DNA of 14,113 nucleotides from an uncultured Eubacteriales bacterium (GTDB lineage: Bacteria; Bacillota; Clostridia; Oscillospirales; Oscillospiraceae). Location of the stretch: NCBI GenBank assembly GCA_900546255.1, contig URCB01000044.1, positions 1 to 14,113 of the forward strand. The letters run 5' to 3'. Numbering within the stretch: the stretch's first letter is position 1; each line of letters starts with the position of its first letter. This document shows positions 13,506-14,113 of this stretch, piece after piece. Made by a program: the position numbers and the translations under genes. The notes under the pieces are model-generated. The model was not told where the DNA came from and ran no database searches. It worked only from the letters and a program-made list of their open reading frames with translations.

Positions 13506-14113
13506 TCAATCCCCCCGGTATTTCTCCAAAAACTGGCGGGTGCGCTCCTGCTGGGGGTTGCCGAAGACGGCCTCCGGCGTCCCCTCCTCCACCACCACGC
13601 CGCCGTCCATGAAGATCACCTGGTCGGCCACGTCCCGGGCAAAGGCCATCTCGTGGGTGACAATGATCATGGTGGTCTTCTGCTCTGCCAGCCCCCGGAT
13701 GACCTTCAGCACCTCGCCAGTGAGCTCCGGGTCCAGGGCGGAGGTGGGCTCGTCAAAACAGAGAATGTCCGGGTGGAGGGCCAGGGCCCGGGCGATGGCC
13801 ACCCGCTGCTGCTGTCCGCCGGAGAGCTGGTGGGGGTAGTGCCCCGCCCGGTCGGCCAGCCCCATCTTGGCCAGCAGTTCCCTGCCCTCCGCCTCGATCT
13901 CCGCCAAGATCTCCTTCTTCCGGCTCTTGAAGTCGGGCTGCTCCTGAGCCAGCAGCTCCTTAGCCAGGGTGACGTTTTTCAGGGCGGTATACTGGGGGAA
14001 CAGGTTGAAGGACTGGAACACCAGGCCGAAGTGGAGGCGCTTCTTCCGCACCTCGCTCTCCCGCTGGGTGGCGGGATCGGCGGCGTCAAAGATCAGGTTG
14101 CCCGCCACGGAGA
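13506..14113 (-). CDS. Polar amino-acid ABC transporter ATPase (5'-truncated)
   Basis: The C-terminal part (about 202 residues) of a GlnQ/HisP-like ATP-binding subunit that powers uptake of a polar amino acid. The reading frame continues past the window edge (…SVAGNLIF), so the N-terminus and Walker A lie outside; the apparent GTG start at 14108 is an internal Val. Visible motifs are the Q-loop FGLVFQSFNLFPQYT, the ABC signature LSGGQQQRVAIARAL, Walker B DILCFDEPTSALD, the D-loop and the H-loop MIIVTHEM. The C-terminus NPQQERTRQFLEKYRGD is typical of the family. The stretch between Q-loop and signature is longer than in most GlnQ proteins, with an extra charged helix (about EQPDFKSRKKEILAEIEAEG). 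The substrate is not readable; permease and binding-protein genes would be expected upstream, beyond the window. Confidence 0.93.
   Translation of the reverse strand, partial: SVAGNLIFDAADPATQRESEVRKKRLHFGLVFQSFNLFPQYTALKNVTLAKELLAQEQPDFKSRKKEILAEIEAEGRELLAKMGLADRAGHYPHQLSGGQQQRVAIARALALHPDILCFDEPTSALDPELTGEVLKVIRGLAEQKTTMIIVTHEMAFARDVADQVIFMDGGVVVEEGTPEAVFGNPQQERTRQFLEKYRGD

Noticed and set aside
12373..13839. Long + strand frame through the DapF-like gene and the ABC gene
   Set aside because: Pro/Gly/Arg low complexity, crosses two strong terminators and is out of frame with the better-supported gene at 12623.
14106..14108. GTG as the start of the ABC ATPase
   Set aside because: The frame continues upstream to the window edge and Walker A, required in this family, would be missing; it is an internal Val.

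Overview
The window looks like chromosomal DNA of an endospore-forming, GC-rich anaerobic member of the Clostridia, most like the Oscillospiraceae (the Flavonifractor / Lawsonibacter / Pseudoflavonifractor type). This is a judgement from reading, not a database match. It rests on a spoIIGA-sigE sporulation pair, strong GGAGG-type ribosome sites, TTGACA/TATAAT promoters, high GC (roughly 60-65% by eye) and families common in that group (AlaX-L, a PF06541 membrane protein, a DUF6514-like small protein, a bacterial Ig-like membrane protein).

Layout. (1) Bases 1-1928 (+): a hairpin-rich leader, an AlaX-type alanyl-tRNA editing hydrolase and a tightly linked TetR regulator. (2) Bases 1929-3736 (+): a 36-bp perfect palindrome overlapping a likely promoter, then a PutP-type Na+/proline symporter and a bidirectional terminator. 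(3) Bases 3752-5821 (-): a two-gene K+ uptake operon, ktrB-like channel then ktrA-like RCK regulator. (4) Bases 5924-7064 (-): a PF06541 membrane protein with a coiled-coil tail, with clear promoter and terminator. (5) Bases 7077-8816 (-): the spoIIGA-sigE operon. (6) Bases 8843-9438 (-): a small Cys-rich DUF6514-like gene with a long leader. (7) Bases 9508-9956 (+): a short HTH protein with a C-terminal membrane helix. (8) Bases 9986-12458 (-): a 2-hydroxy-3-oxopropionate reductase-like dehydrogenase lying behind a membrane-anchored Ig-like protein. (9) Bases 12524-13452 (+): a diverged DapF-fold protein that keeps both cysteines. (10) Bases 13463-14113 (-): the C-terminal part of a polar amino-acid ABC transporter ATPase.

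How they fit together. Most units are one- or two-gene operons bounded by strong hairpin terminators, as in an ordinary core chromosome. I see no phage, IS element, CRISPR array or toxin-antitoxin module. PutP and KtrAB both serve osmotic and ion balance and are convergent neighbours. SpoIIGA and SigE are a known functional pair, protease and pro-sigma substrate, acting in the mother cell early in sporulation. I found no clearly new multi-gene system. The parts most worth a second look are the palindrome between tetR and putP, the alaX leader, the diverged DapF-like enzyme, the Ser/Arg/Asp-rich Ig protein, and the dehydrogenase that appears to depend on readthrough of a terminator.
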